NCBI GenBank assembly: GCA_025361485.1
Contig: JANYLA010000124.1
Location: 1 to 51,061 of the forward strand
DNA: 51,061 bases
Origin: Bacteroidales bacterium
Lineage (GTDB): Bacteria > Bacteroidota > Bacteroidia > Bacteroidales > Tenuifilaceae
Direction of reading: 5' to 3'
Of the stretch, positions 35,314-42,926 are shown piece by piece; the stretch's first letter is position 1; each line of letters starts with the position of its first letter. The position numbers and the translations under genes are program-made. Below the pieces are notes generated by a model. The model searched no databases. It was not told where the DNA came from and was given only the letters and a program-made list of their open reading frames with translations.

Positions 35314-35643
35314 TTAAATCGTTTGATTTGCCTTGCGTACAAGGCGAATTATATTGCGTGTATTAACATTTCTTGGACAAGCAAGTGTACACTTTCCACA
35401 TAGCATACACTTTTCTGATTCTGCAATTGCTTGTTTACTCTCACCTCTTTTAATTTGATGGCACATCTGCCTGAAACTGAAATTGGTGAAAGAACCTGCA
35501 GTGCAAGTCGCAGTGCAACTTCCACAAGCTATGCAAAGGTTAAAACTAGCATCTTCGAACGAAATGGAATCGGCTAGAGTTAAGCTTGCTTTATCCATAT
35601 CATGGATGTGCGTGGGAAGTGGTGTATATCCAAAGTTTACCAT
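35314..35643 (-). CDS. HdrC-like ferredoxin subunit
   Basis: The 109-residue protein contains two 4Fe-4S motifs: CIACGSCTATC with a following Thr in place of the usual Pro, and CMLCGKCTLACPRN. It has the size and RxMxxxIKRGE helix of HdrC/QmoC N-terminal domains. It likely links the flavoprotein (stop at 35647) to the membrane subunit (start at 35308). All gaps are under 6 bases, indicating one operon. Confidence 0.87.
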   Translation of the reverse strand: MVNFGYTPLPTHIHDMDKASLTLADSISFEDASFNLCIACGSCTATCTAGSFTNFSFRQMCHQIKRGESKQAIAESEKCMLCGKCTLACPRNVNTRNIIRLVRKANQTI

Positions 35644-35646
35644 AAT

Positions 35647-36663
35647 CTACTTAGATGTTAAGTATTTATGCACTTCAAGTGCAGCGGAGTGGGCTGCATT
35701 CACCGAGTCGGTGATATTGTTTGGTCCGGTACAAGCACCAGCCACAAAAACACCTTCGGCTTTGGTATGAGTGGGTTCAAGATGATAATCCTTAACCTGA
35801 ACGAATCCATCATTATTAGGTGATAATTCAAGGTCTTTTAAAATCTTTTCTGTTGATGGTAATGGCGACATCCCAACCATCAAAACAACCATATCCACTG
35901 TCATTTTAAGCGGTTTCGACGAAAGGGTATCCTCAGCTTTTATCAAAACTCGACTACCTTCCATCTCACTTGTTTCAGACAGACGTCCACGGATAAAGTT
36001 TACACCTTTAACCTGAGCCTCTTTATAAAGATCTTCGTAACCAGGACCAAACATTCTTAAATCCATGTAAAAGCAATAAACTTCAGCAGTTGGAATTGCT
36101 TCTTTGATCTCAATGGCTTGTTTTACAGCGGTTACGCAGCAAACTTTTGAGCAGTATGGGCGATTAACCTTCTCGTCGCGACTACCAACACAATGAATAA
36201 TGGCAATCTTTTCGGGTGTTTTGCCAGTAGTTGATTGAGGTTTACCATGATCGGCAAACATCTTTTCTAGTTCAGCAGAGGTTATAACATTGTCGAAGAT
36301 ACCGTAACCATACTCTTCTTTTTTGCTGGCAGGAAAAAGTTCAAAACCAGTTGTAAGCACAATCGCATCCGCCTTTTGGCTCTTACCATTCGCTTCAACT
36401 AGAAAAGAACCATTTTCGCGTTTTATTTGATTGACAGTAGCGACAAGGTTTATTTGTACTTTATCTTTTATTCTTGATGTTAAGGAATCTATTACCTCTG
36501 TAGCATGTCTGCGATTGGGAAATAGCCTATCCCATTTACCTGCATGGCCACCCAATTCAGAATCCTTCTCGTAAAGATTTACTTTGTAACCAAGTTTTTC
36601 GAGTTGGATAGAAGTTTCAAGACCTGCAACTCCTCCTCCTATAACGGCAACGATTTTGTTCAT
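35647..36663 (-). CDS. HdrA/QmoA-like FAD subunit, short form
   Basis: The 338-residue flavoprotein has the FAD motif GGGVAGLETSIQLEKLG (9-25) and the HdrA-type Cys set HCVGSRDEKVNRPYCSKVCC (C158, C171, C175, C176), which binds a 4Fe-4S cluster. It ends with the second FAD contact GVFVAGACTGPNNI. It is much shorter than full HdrA because it lacks the extra ferredoxin domains, and resembles QmoA and the sHdrA of sulfur oxidisers. Whether it bifurcates electrons cannot be told from the sequence. It lies 82 bases after hdrB; the gap has ACTGTCAAC direct repeats. Confidence 0.88.
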   Translation of the reverse strand: MNKIVAVIGGGVAGLETSIQLEKLGYKVNLYEKDSELGGHAGKWDRLFPNRRHATEVIDSLTSRIKDKVQINLVATVNQIKRENGSFLVEANGKSQKADAIVLTTGFELFPASKKEEYGYGIFDNVITSAELEKMFADHGKPQSTTGKTPEKIAIIHCVGSRDEKVNRPYCSKVCCVTAVKQAIEIKEAIPTAEVYCFYMDLRMFGPGYEDLYKEAQVKGVNFIRGRLSETSEMEGSRVLIKAEDTLSSKPLKMTVDMVVLMVGMSPLPSTEKILKDLELSPNNDGFVQVKDYHLEPTHTKAEGVFVAGACTGPNNITDSVNAAHSAALEVHKYLTSK

Positions 36664-36705
36664 AAATTGATTTTATTCTGAAAAAATATTTCTAATTTAT
36701 TTCTT

Positions 36706-36736
36706 GACTGTCAACTGTAAACCGTTAACTGTCAAC
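36706..36736. repeat. Short direct repeat between the HdrB- and HdrA-like genes
   Basis: ACTGTCAAC occurs at 36707-36715 and 36728-36736, separated by TGTAAACCGTTA, forming a compact direct/inverted repeat. It is of the small intergenic type also seen around 38761. No function is evident. Confidence 0.45.
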
Positions 36737-36745
36737 CAGCTTAAA

Positions 36746-37819
36746 CTATTCACAAAACTTCAAATTGTTCGGCAATTCAGGTTTGCCTAAATCTTCGCCG
36801 TTTTTCCCTTTGAATTTCTTTGACTTATCGTACTCAACGCCAATTTTATCGAGTAGCGGTTCGACCGAAACTTGATGCATCTGCATTCCCATTTCCCACG
36901 GGTCAATACCACAAACAAGTCCAGCGGCTTCCTCATAAGTCAGTACAGGTATTCCGTACCCTTCACCACCATATGTTTTACCATCCATCTCGGCAAGAGC
37001 ATACTGCCACCTATCCAAGAAATAGTTGCAACCGGGGCAGTTTGTAATAATGAAATCAGGTTTAAACGGCTCCATCGATTCAAACTTCTTTTTTGATGCT
37101 GCAATGGAGTAACCTCTATTTGCTTTAACAAGATATTGCCTAAAACCAAAACCGCAGCAATGTCTTCGTTCGGGGTAATCGATAACTTCACCACCCCATG
37201 CTTCAACCAAACCTGCTAGAACATAAGGATATTCAGCTCCACCAATTCCTTTTGCAGGGAACATTTTGGCATAATGGCAACCAATATGGTCAACTACCTT
37301 TAATGGTTTCCCTGTATGTTTATTGATAAACTTGTATTTTGCTTTTGCAGCTATCTCGTTTCTGAATTTATAGATTACATCGCTAGTGTGAGCGAGGTTT
37401 TTAGGAATCTCGAACTCTCTTCCGGTGGCTTCCTTTAAGAACTTGCGGGCTTTCTCCTTTTCTTCAGGAAAATGATGCCAAGTATCAAAAATCTCGGTAT
37501 ATATTCCGAATGATGTAACACACGATGGATTGTAGTTTTCGTATCCCGAATCTTTCATCAACGAGAAATTACGAGCTACAACGGTTTGAAGCGTATCAAG
37601 AGGAACAACCTCGGTATGATATCCAATTCCCGTGCACGTTGTATGGTGTTCGCTTTCATAAACATCTTTTCCAAGCACATCACGCATCACCCTTAAGTAT
37701 GTATTCTCACTACCGGGCCAAATATTTTGGCGAATACAGCTGCGAACATAGTAGAACTTATCGTCGGCAATCTCCTTTTGGTAATCGCTCCAAATTTTGC
37801 GTTTTCCCTCAAACTTCAT
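36746..37819 (-). CDS. HdrB-like subunit with one degenerate CCG domain
   Basis: The 357-residue protein is related to heterodisulfide reductase subunit B, which carries two CCG motifs that hold noncubane 4Fe-4S clusters. The second CCG is intact (GCHYAK C181, HCCGFGF C221-C222, NCPGC C261/C264). The first keeps only single Cys (C28, C62 in TCTGIG, C100 in SCVTSF), where HdrB has CC and CxxC. So probably only one noncubane cluster forms. The start overlaps the HdrC-like stop by four bases. The substrate is unknown; a thiol/disulfide or sulfur carrier is the family-based guess. Confidence 0.84.
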   Translation of the reverse strand: MKFEGKRKIWSDYQKEIADDKFYYVRSCIRQNIWPGSENTYLRVMRDVLGKDVYESEHHTTCTGIGYHTEVVPLDTLQTVVARNFSLMKDSGYENYNPSCVTSFGIYTEIFDTWHHFPEEKEKARKFLKEATGREFEIPKNLAHTSDVIYKFRNEIAAKAKYKFINKHTGKPLKVVDHIGCHYAKMFPAKGIGGAEYPYVLAGLVEAWGGEVIDYPERRHCCGFGFRQYLVKANRGYSIAASKKKFESMEPFKPDFIITNCPGCNYFLDRWQYALAEMDGKTYGGEGYGIPVLTYEEAAGLVCGIDPWEMGMQMHQVSVEPLLDKIGVEYDKSKKFKGKNGEDLGKPELPNNLKFCE

Positions 37820-38532
37820 GATCGTGTATGCTTTTCCTGATTGTTAAGGCTAAATATCTCTTTAAAATAGGGGCTATTATTTCCATCTTCGTAACCAAGC
37901 CCCATTTCACCTGCTTTCTGCGATGAATCTTTTTCAATCTTATCGAACCATTCGTTTCCACCCGTTACTTCAAAAATCTTGTGCAGCTCATCAAGATCCT
38001 CTTTTGGCATCGAGCGCAAAGCTCCAGGTCCTGCACCTTTATAGTTTGCACCAACCTTTGCTAAAACTTCATTGCGATTATCTTGCACCCATTGCCAAAC
38101 TGGTCCTTGCTCAGGAAATACATCTAGGTTCATATGGTCAAAGTGAACGCAGTAACCAGTAGCAAGAATGGTTTCACCGATTATTCTTTTCAGGGCAAGT
38201 TGTTGTCTCCCTTTTTCCGATTCAACGAATAGCCCAGTTTCAATGGATAATTTACGTAATGCTTGTATTACTAAACCAGGTGCATTTTGTCTTGGGCAGC
38301 GGGTTTTACAGCTCATGCACTCGCCGCAATACCAAATGGTATCACCTTTCAGAAGTTCGGTAATAACCTCATCGTCTCGTGTTTGAATTTGATCAATAAG
38401 ATTTCGTGGATGATAATCGTAAACCTCTGCCGCTGGGCAAATAGCCGTGCATGTACCACAATTTATGCAGGCTTTAATTCCTTCTATAAATCGAACATCG
38501 CTGTTTAGCTTATCGAAAAGTTTTCCCATCAA
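37816..38532 (-). CDS. HdrC-like 4Fe-4S subunit
   Basis: The 238-residue protein has two ferredoxin motifs: CINCGTCTAICPA (about residues 22-34) and CGECMSCKTRCPRQ (about 69-82). An extended C-terminal region after about residue 110 (WDxVF-like, with His/Asp) is not found in methanogen HdrC and is like that in sHdrC. It is the first gene of the operon and overlaps the HdrB-like gene. The start ATG at 38532 is followed by KLFDKL. Confidence 0.86.
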   Translation of the reverse strand: MMGKLFDKLNSDVRFIEGIKACINCGTCTAICPAAEVYDYHPRNLIDQIQTRDDEVITELLKGDTIWYCGECMSCKTRCPRQNAPGLVIQALRKLSIETGLFVESEKGRQQLALKRIIGETILATGYCVHFDHMNLDVFPEQGPVWQWVQDNRNEVLAKVGANYKGAGPGALRSMPKEDLDELHKIFEVTGGNEWFDKIEKDSSQKAGEMGLGYEDGNNSPYFKEIFSLNNQEKHTRS

Positions 38533-38628
38533 TTTATATTTTATCTTATAACATGTTAACTTTAAAGTAAATGCTTGTGAAATTAAAGTTTGATTCGATT
38601 TGTAAACATTTTCCCAAAATTAACCAAG

Positions 38629-38636
38629 CAAATATA
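38629..38636 (-). promoter_or_regulatory. Probable -7 element of the Hdr-like operon
   Basis: TATATTTG on the minus strand is a full TAnnTTTG match, giving a leader of about 90 bases before the HdrC-like start. No shared 70-bp element is present here, so this operon does not appear to be in the Crp-element regulon. Confidence 0.5.
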
Positions 38637-38760
38637 GAAAGGAGTTTACTAACAAATACTGAAATAATTCATATTTTATAAAATAATAGAAGAAAGGGAT
38701 TATTTTCTATTATTGGGAATTATTGTATGGGTAAATAATGTTAAAAATTTTTAAGTAAAT

Positions 38761-38863
38761 AGATTTCAGATATTAGATTTCAGATATTAGATTTCAGACA
38801 AGAGAATTAAGATTTTGCATCTTTATCTAATGTCTGATATCTAGCGTCTAGCATCTGATATCA
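38761..38863. repeat. 14-bp tandem repeat plus inverted partner
   Basis: AGATTTCAGATATT is repeated at 38761-38774 and 38775-38788, with a partial third unit to 38800. About 25 bases later, TCTAATGTCTGATATC and TCTAGCATCTGATATC are partly complementary, so the RNA or DNA can fold into a stem. This is the main content of the 389-base gap between the Hdr-like operon and the nucleoid protein gene; the rest is AT-rich with the two promoters. Confidence 0.7.
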
Positions 38864-38895
38864 ACATATCATTTTTATTATTCCCCCATATTTCC

Positions 38896-38903
38896 CATCT
38901 TTG
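38896..38903 (+). promoter_or_regulatory. Likely -7 element of the nucleoid-associated protein gene
   Basis: CATCTTTG matches TAnnTTTG at seven of eight positions. It includes the TTG at 38901, which therefore is not the start codon. Confidence 0.45.
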
Positions 38904-38921
38904 AAACTCAAATTCAAAACT

Positions 38922-39962
38922 ATGCTCGATTTTACTGAGGCAACCATCGATCAAGCGGTTGTTCATTTTATAGGCTCAGCCGATAGCAACGATATGGTTT
39001 TATCCGATAAAACTATCGATTTGTCGAATGAATTACTGAAAAATCTACTTCGCGATTATTTCGTTTCGCACTTTAAGAAATCGCACTTTTACTCGTTTAA
39101 CCATGAGAGTTCGCTTGCGCTGAATGAGATCAACAGCTTTGTTACTGAACTTTTCGAAGATAAAAAAAGTCTACTTGACACTTCATGCGATATCGCTAAG
39201 CATCTTAAGCATGTTACCAACCACCCGAATATCAAGGAGGGTGAGTTGTATATTGTATCAATCCGTGGATGTGTGGTTGAGGGCGAATTGGCCGATGCCA
39301 TTGGGATATTCAAAACCGAAACAAAGGACAAGTTTCTAAAAGCTACCCGGAGCGGTTCCTCCATAAATATTAGCTGTGAGTTCGGAACCAACACCAAGCA
39401 TCTCGATAAGGGTTGTTTGATTTTCAACACTGAGAAAGATTTAGGCTATAAACTATGTGTTATCGATAACACTAACAAGGAGGAGGCCAAGTACTGGATG
39501 GATCATTTTTTACAGGTTAAGATTCGCGATAATGATTTCTATCAAACCAAATCGACTATTGAACTGTGTAAAGGATTTGTTCAGGATGTGATAAATCCTC
39601 AAAATAGTTTTCCTTTGATTCAACAAACCGTGATGCTTACCAAAACCCGCGATTTTTTTAAGAATAACGAGGTTTTTGAACAGGAAGAGTTCGAAACAAA
39701 AGTTATTAAGAACCCCGAGGTTATTGAGGCATTTCAGGAGTACAAGAAGAGCTATGAAACCGAGATGGGTTACAACCTACCCAACGAGTTTAAAATTTCT
39801 GTAGATGCAACAAAGCAGGCAAATAAGCTCTTCAAAAGTGCAATTAAACTCGATAAAAATTTCCATATCTATATTCATGGCGATAGGGAGAAGATTGAGT
39901 CAGGATTCGATAAGGATAAGGGAATGAAATTCTACAAGATGTACTACGAAAAAGAGAGCTAG
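38922..39962 (+). CDS. 37-kDa nucleoid-associated protein (NdpA/YejK family)
   Basis: From ATG 38922 the protein has 346 residues. It follows the YejK/NA37 outline: N-terminal EATIDQAVVHFIG, a central AIGIFKTETKDKFLK with CLIFN and LCVIDN strands, and a C-terminal FKISVDATKQANKLFKSAIKLDKNFHIYIHG. Family members associate with the nucleoid; the exact role is unknown. It is single-gene, with its own promoter and a strong terminator. Confidence 0.85.
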   Translation: MLDFTEATIDQAVVHFIGSADSNDMVLSDKTIDLSNELLKNLLRDYFVSHFKKSHFYSFNHESSLALNEINSFVTELFEDKKSLLDTSCDIAKHLKHVTNHPNIKEGELYIVSIRGCVVEGELADAIGIFKTETKDKFLKATRSGSSINISCEFGTNTKHLDKGCLIFNTEKDLGYKLCVIDNTNKEEAKYWMDHFLQVKIRDNDFYQTKSTIELCKGFVQDVINPQNSFPLIQQTVMLTKTRDFFKNNEVFEQEEFETKVIKNPEVIEAFQEYKKSYETEMGYNLPNEFKISVDATKQANKLFKSAIKLDKNFHIYIHGDREKIESGFDKDKGMKFYKMYYEKES

Positions 39963-39990
39963 ATACTAATCGAATTTGATTTTATGTAAT

Positions 39991-40025
39991 AAAAAACGCG
40001 AAGAGAATTTTCTTCGCGTTTTTTT
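39991..40025 (+). terminator. Bidirectional terminator between ndpA-like and ssb
   Basis: AACGCGAAGA-N6-TCTTCGCGTT, flanked by A and T runs on both sides, is a strong symmetric stem between two converging genes. Confidence 0.88.
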
Positions 40026-40045
40026 GGTTTTAACCACAGGTTGAC

Positions 40046-40390
40046 TTAACCAAGCACTTCCTGTTTCACCAATTCAACTTTTTGGGCAACCACTTCGGTT
40101 ATATACTTATCTTGACCACTCTTGTCAGTAAACTTTCGAGTGTTTAGCTTACCTACAACCGCAATGAGTTCACCTTTTTTCAGAAAATCAAGTGTTTCAT
40201 TTTTCTTAGTTTTCCAATAAGAAACATTATGCCAATTGGTGGTTGTAACCCACTCACCCTTGTTGTTCTTATAACTTTCGCTTGTGGCTAGACTCATGCT
40301 AACGAGTGTGCGTCCGCTTTCAAAGGTTTTTACTTCTGCATCGCGACCAAGAAATCCTTGAATCTCTACTTTGTTGATTGTTGCTTCCAT
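40046..40390 (-). CDS. Short single-stranded DNA-binding protein
   Basis: From ATG 40390 the protein has 114 residues, starting MEATINKVEIQGFLGRDAEVK. It is an OB-fold SSB with the usual WHNVSYW segment and the YITEVVAQ strand. It lacks the flexible acidic tail ending in DDxxF that recruits partner proteins, so it is a second, tail-less SSB paralogue. Upstream in-frame starts would lie in the leader and add nonconserved residues. A TTACTTTG box near 40427 (minus strand) is a likely -7. Confidence 0.88.
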   Translation of the reverse strand: MEATINKVEIQGFLGRDAEVKTFESGRTLVSMSLATSESYKNNKGEWVTTTNWHNVSYWKTKKNETLDFLKKGELIAVVGKLNTRKFTDKSGQDKYITEVVAQKVELVKQEVLG

Positions 40391-40586
40391 TTTTTTAAAG
40401 TTTTTAGTTGAGTAATAAATTTGTTGATGCAAAGTAAAGTCGATAAAAAAGGCTGATTCGGTTATTAAGTGGGTATAGTCGATTAAGATTCGTTTGTTGT
40501 CGTTTGTAATTGGTTGAAAATATTTTTACATTTGATTATCAATTCAATAAACGGTAGCCATTTGGTAGTAATCGAAATAAACAAAA

Positions 40587-40763
40587 ACCACGGAGACACG
40601 GAGAACACAGAGAATAAAAGAGAGCAAAAGTTTAGATTATTCGTTTTCGATAGAGATATTTGCTCAATAAAATGAATTTGTTTTGGTTCATATTAAAGAG
40701 CTAATCAAGGTTATTATCTGTGGTCAATGAAACAAATCTCTGTGAACTCCGTGCCTCCGTGGT
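40587..40763. repeat. Intergenic inverted repeat, copy 3 (ACCACGGAGACAC type)
   Basis: Left arm ACCACGGAGACACGGAG (40587-40612) and right arm 40738-40763 (ending GCCTCCGTGGT) are about 26-base imperfect reverse complements flanking a 125-base AT-rich centre. It has the same design and nearly the same arms as the element at 30345. It fills the gap between ssb and the zinc-finger gene. Confidence 0.82.
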
Positions 40764-40790
40764 GAATTGTTACAATAAACGAGATAAAAA

Positions 40791-41165
40791 ATGGATGCGA
40801 AAGTAAAAACTTGTCCTGAGTGCGGTGAGAAATTAATCGGCCGTGTCGATAAAAAATTCTGCTCTGACCAATGCCGTAATACTTATAACAATCGCCTGAA
40901 TAGCGACGCAAGTAACACAGTACGTAATATCAACAATATCCTTCGCAAAAATAGGCGAGTATTGCAGGAACTCAATAAGCAATCGGGTAAAACAATGGTT
41001 TCCAAAGATTCGCTTCTATCCAAGGGATTTAATTTTACATACTTTACCCATAACTACACAACCCAAAAGGGCTATAACTACCATTTCTGCTACGAGCAGG
41101 GATATCTATTTTTAGAAGATAAGAAATTATACCTTTTGGTTGAGCAAAAGGATAGGGAGGGGTAA
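40791..41165 (+). CDS. Small zinc-finger protein of unknown function
   Basis: The 124-residue protein opens with a C4 zinc ribbon, CPECG (C8, C11) and FCSDQCR (C24, C28), followed by a basic helix (NINNILRKNRRVLQELN) and a conserved-looking C-terminal half with FNFTYFTHNY and YEQGYLFL. The pattern KFCSDxCRxxYNN is typical of a Bacteroidota hypothetical family with a DUF2116-like ribbon. DNA or RNA binding is inferred from the ribbon and basic region. It starts 28 bases after an inverted repeat. Confidence 0.8.
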   Translation: MDAKVKTCPECGEKLIGRVDKKFCSDQCRNTYNNRLNSDASNTVRNINNILRKNRRVLQELNKQSGKTMVSKDSLLSKGFNFTYFTHNYTTQKGYNYHFCYEQGYLFLEDKKLYLLVEQKDREG

Positions 41166-41262
41166 GGGCTATCAAAGTCATTTTGATTAAATTTAAAAAA
41201 TGATGTTCCATTAAATCAATTATTTTTTAGTCAAGTTTGAAATGACTATTTATATATTTAAT

Positions 41263-41270
41263 TAGTTTTG
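41263..41270 (+). promoter_or_regulatory. Possible promoter of the glycosyltransferase gene
   Basis: TAGTTTTG matches TAnnTTTG, 30 bases before the ATG. TTTG at 41236 gives a spacing slightly longer than ideal. Confidence 0.4.
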
Positions 41271-41299
41271 AGGATTGATTTTACCTAAATAGTCTTTTG

Positions 41300-42349
41300 A
41301 TGCTTGGTTTTTATATTTCACTTCCCTTTCTATTGTTTGCCTTGTACCGATTATTCGTAGTACTATATAACTATTTTTCACATCCTTTTTTGTCCTCAGG
41401 AAGCCCTGTTTACAATCCCTTGGTATCAATATTAGTTTATGTTCAGAACTCAGAGAATAGTATTGGAAAGTTGCTTCAAGGAATTAAGGAGCAAACTCAT
41501 CAAAACTTTGAGGTTTTAATTTATAATAACCAATCCACCGATAAAACGGTAGATGTTATTTCTGATATTTCGGCTGGAGATAAGCGCTTTCGGCTCTTCA
41601 ATGGAAGTGAGGTAAATACTGGGTTGCAAAGCAAGAATTTTGCCTACGATAAATTAGCCCAAATAGCTAAAGGACAGTACTATATATTCTGTGATTCAAA
41701 TAATATTGTTGATAGTCAGTTTGTTGCGAATGCTCTTTCGCATATGCAGCGCAGAAGCCTTTCGCTAATGTCAATATATCCCAAATATCAATCGAAGATT
41801 TTTTGGACTAGATTACAAATTTCAGCTGCTCAGGGGATGTTTCTGTCCTTGGTTTCGGCTAAATCATTTTTGATAAAAAGGACTGGAGAGAGTTCAATAT
41901 TTGCGAATCCACTACTAATTGCTGATGCAACAAGTTACCAATCGAATCGTTGGCATGAGAAATTTAAAGATATTCCAAATCCTGAAGGTAAAATTGTTGA
42001 TACTGTACAGAGTTTAAATCTAAATAGTGATTCACTGCTAGGAGATAATAGTTTAACCCAAGAAATATTCGATTTCAATATTGAATTTGCAGATTTTACA
42101 GCAAGTTTACTGAAAAACCGAAATGGATTAATAGCCTACACCATTGCTACAACTTTAGGGCTGTTTTTAGCAATATTCCTTTTGCCGTTCCCATTGGTAT
42201 TTCTATACCTATTTGCTGTTATCTATAGCCGAATGCTTGTTGCAATGTTATGTCAGCAGTCGGTTTTCATTAGCCTGTTGCAAATGCCCGTTCAGTTCAG
42301 CGTATTGACTTTAAAACTAATTAAAGCAATAAAAAAAAGTAGAGGTTAA
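41300..42349 (+). CDS. Glycosyltransferase family 2 membrane protein
   Basis: The 349-residue protein has an N-terminal transmembrane helix, a GT2 nucleotide-diphospho-sugar domain (about residues 43-200; VSILVYVQNSENSIGKLLQGIKEQTHQNFEVLIYNNQSTDKT) and two C-terminal helices (about 275-325). The DxD motif, which binds metal and UDP-sugar, is replaced by CDSNN (about residues 131-135). The catalytic Asp region around DATSYQSNRWHEKF is also weak. It may be a divergent or inactive transferase in glycan or carotenoid metabolism; the substrate is unknown. Start ATG 41300 was chosen over the overlapping TTG at 41297. Confidence 0.78.
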   Translation: MLGFYISLPFLLFALYRLFVVLYNYFSHPFLSSGSPVYNPLVSILVYVQNSENSIGKLLQGIKEQTHQNFEVLIYNNQSTDKTVDVISDISAGDKRFRLFNGSEVNTGLQSKNFAYDKLAQIAKGQYYIFCDSNNIVDSQFVANALSHMQRRSLSLMSIYPKYQSKIFWTRLQISAAQGMFLSLVSAKSFLIKRTGESSIFANPLLIADATSYQSNRWHEKFKDIPNPEGKIVDTVQSLNLNSDSLLGDNSLTQEIFDFNIEFADFTASLLKNRNGLIAYTIATTLGLFLAIFLLPFPLVFLYLFAVIYSRMLVAMLCQQSVFISLLQMPVQFSVLTLKLIKAIKKSRG

Positions 42350-42371
42350 AACGCTCTACTTTCATTTCGTA
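42336..42371 (+). terminator. Terminator after the glycosyltransferase
   Basis: AAAGTAGAG-N9-CTCTACTTT is a 9-bp stem that includes the last codons and stop of the gene. T-rich sequence follows at a short distance. It also faces the converging HMA gene. Confidence 0.65.
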
Positions 42372-42391
42372 TTCTTTTTTTTGGCTTCTCT

Positions 42392-42610
42392 TTATTTGTT
42401 TTCTTTGTTAACAGGATAGCCAAGTGTTCCTAAATGCTTTTCAATTATTTCACGACTTAACTTGTCTGATGAATAATTCACCGTAACCTCCGATTTTGTG
42501 AGGTCAACATATACTTCCGAGATTCCTTCTAATTCAATTAATCCGTTTTTTACAATATTAACACAACCATTGCATTTCATGTTGTAAACGATAAATCTTT
42601 CTGTTTTCAT
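42392..42610 (-). CDS. Small heavy-metal-associated (HMA) protein
   Basis: The 72-residue protein is a single HMA ferredoxin-like domain. The metal site is C13 and C16 in MKCNGCV, and the second half has the expected VYVDLTKSEVTVNY strand. Such proteins are copper-type chaperones; the Cus-like efflux locus upstream fits that role. It is about 27 bases downstream of the HMA fragment's stop. Confidence 0.88.
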   Translation of the reverse strand: MKTERFIVYNMKCNGCVNIVKNGLIELEGISEVYVDLTKSEVTVNYSSDKLSREIIEKHLGTLGYPVNKENK

Positions 42611-42637
42611 TGTTTTTATTTTTAATTGATTATGTAT

Positions 42638-42907
42638 CTAGTTTCGATATTTACAACATTCTGGTAAAGCATTATAAGAATCAATACTTGCTTTATACTT
42701 CTCTGTATCGTGTCCAACCTTAGCAATCGCTTTTTGGATAATATCTATGCTTGTTTCTGAGCCGTTAAATATAATAGCAATTTTTTTAGATTCTATATCC
42801 CACACTGCACTTATAACACCTTTTAACGATTTGGTTGCATTTTCAATTCGTTCCTTACAAAGAACACAGTTTCCTGAAACGATAAATAATGAAGAATGCT
42901 GAAGTGA
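42638..42907 (-). pseudogene. HMA-domain fragment related to the CusB C-terminus
   Basis: An open frame of 89 codons, with no start codon and preceded by TAA TAA, encodes FIVSGNCVLCKERIENATKSLKGV and ends in PECCKYRN and a stop. It matches the last 84 residues of the CusB-like protein at 45348-46961. The 3' 94 bp (42647-42740) are identical to 45357-45450 except for one base, while the 5' part is clearly diverged, which suggests gene conversion or a recent recombination of the 3' part. It is probably the remnant of a second CusB-like gene. Confidence 0.75.
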
Positions 42908-42926
42908 TTATTAATCATTTTTAAAA

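Noticed and set aside
38533-38921. CRISPR array in the tandem-repeat gap
   Set aside because: Units are 14 bp, directly adjacent and without spacers.
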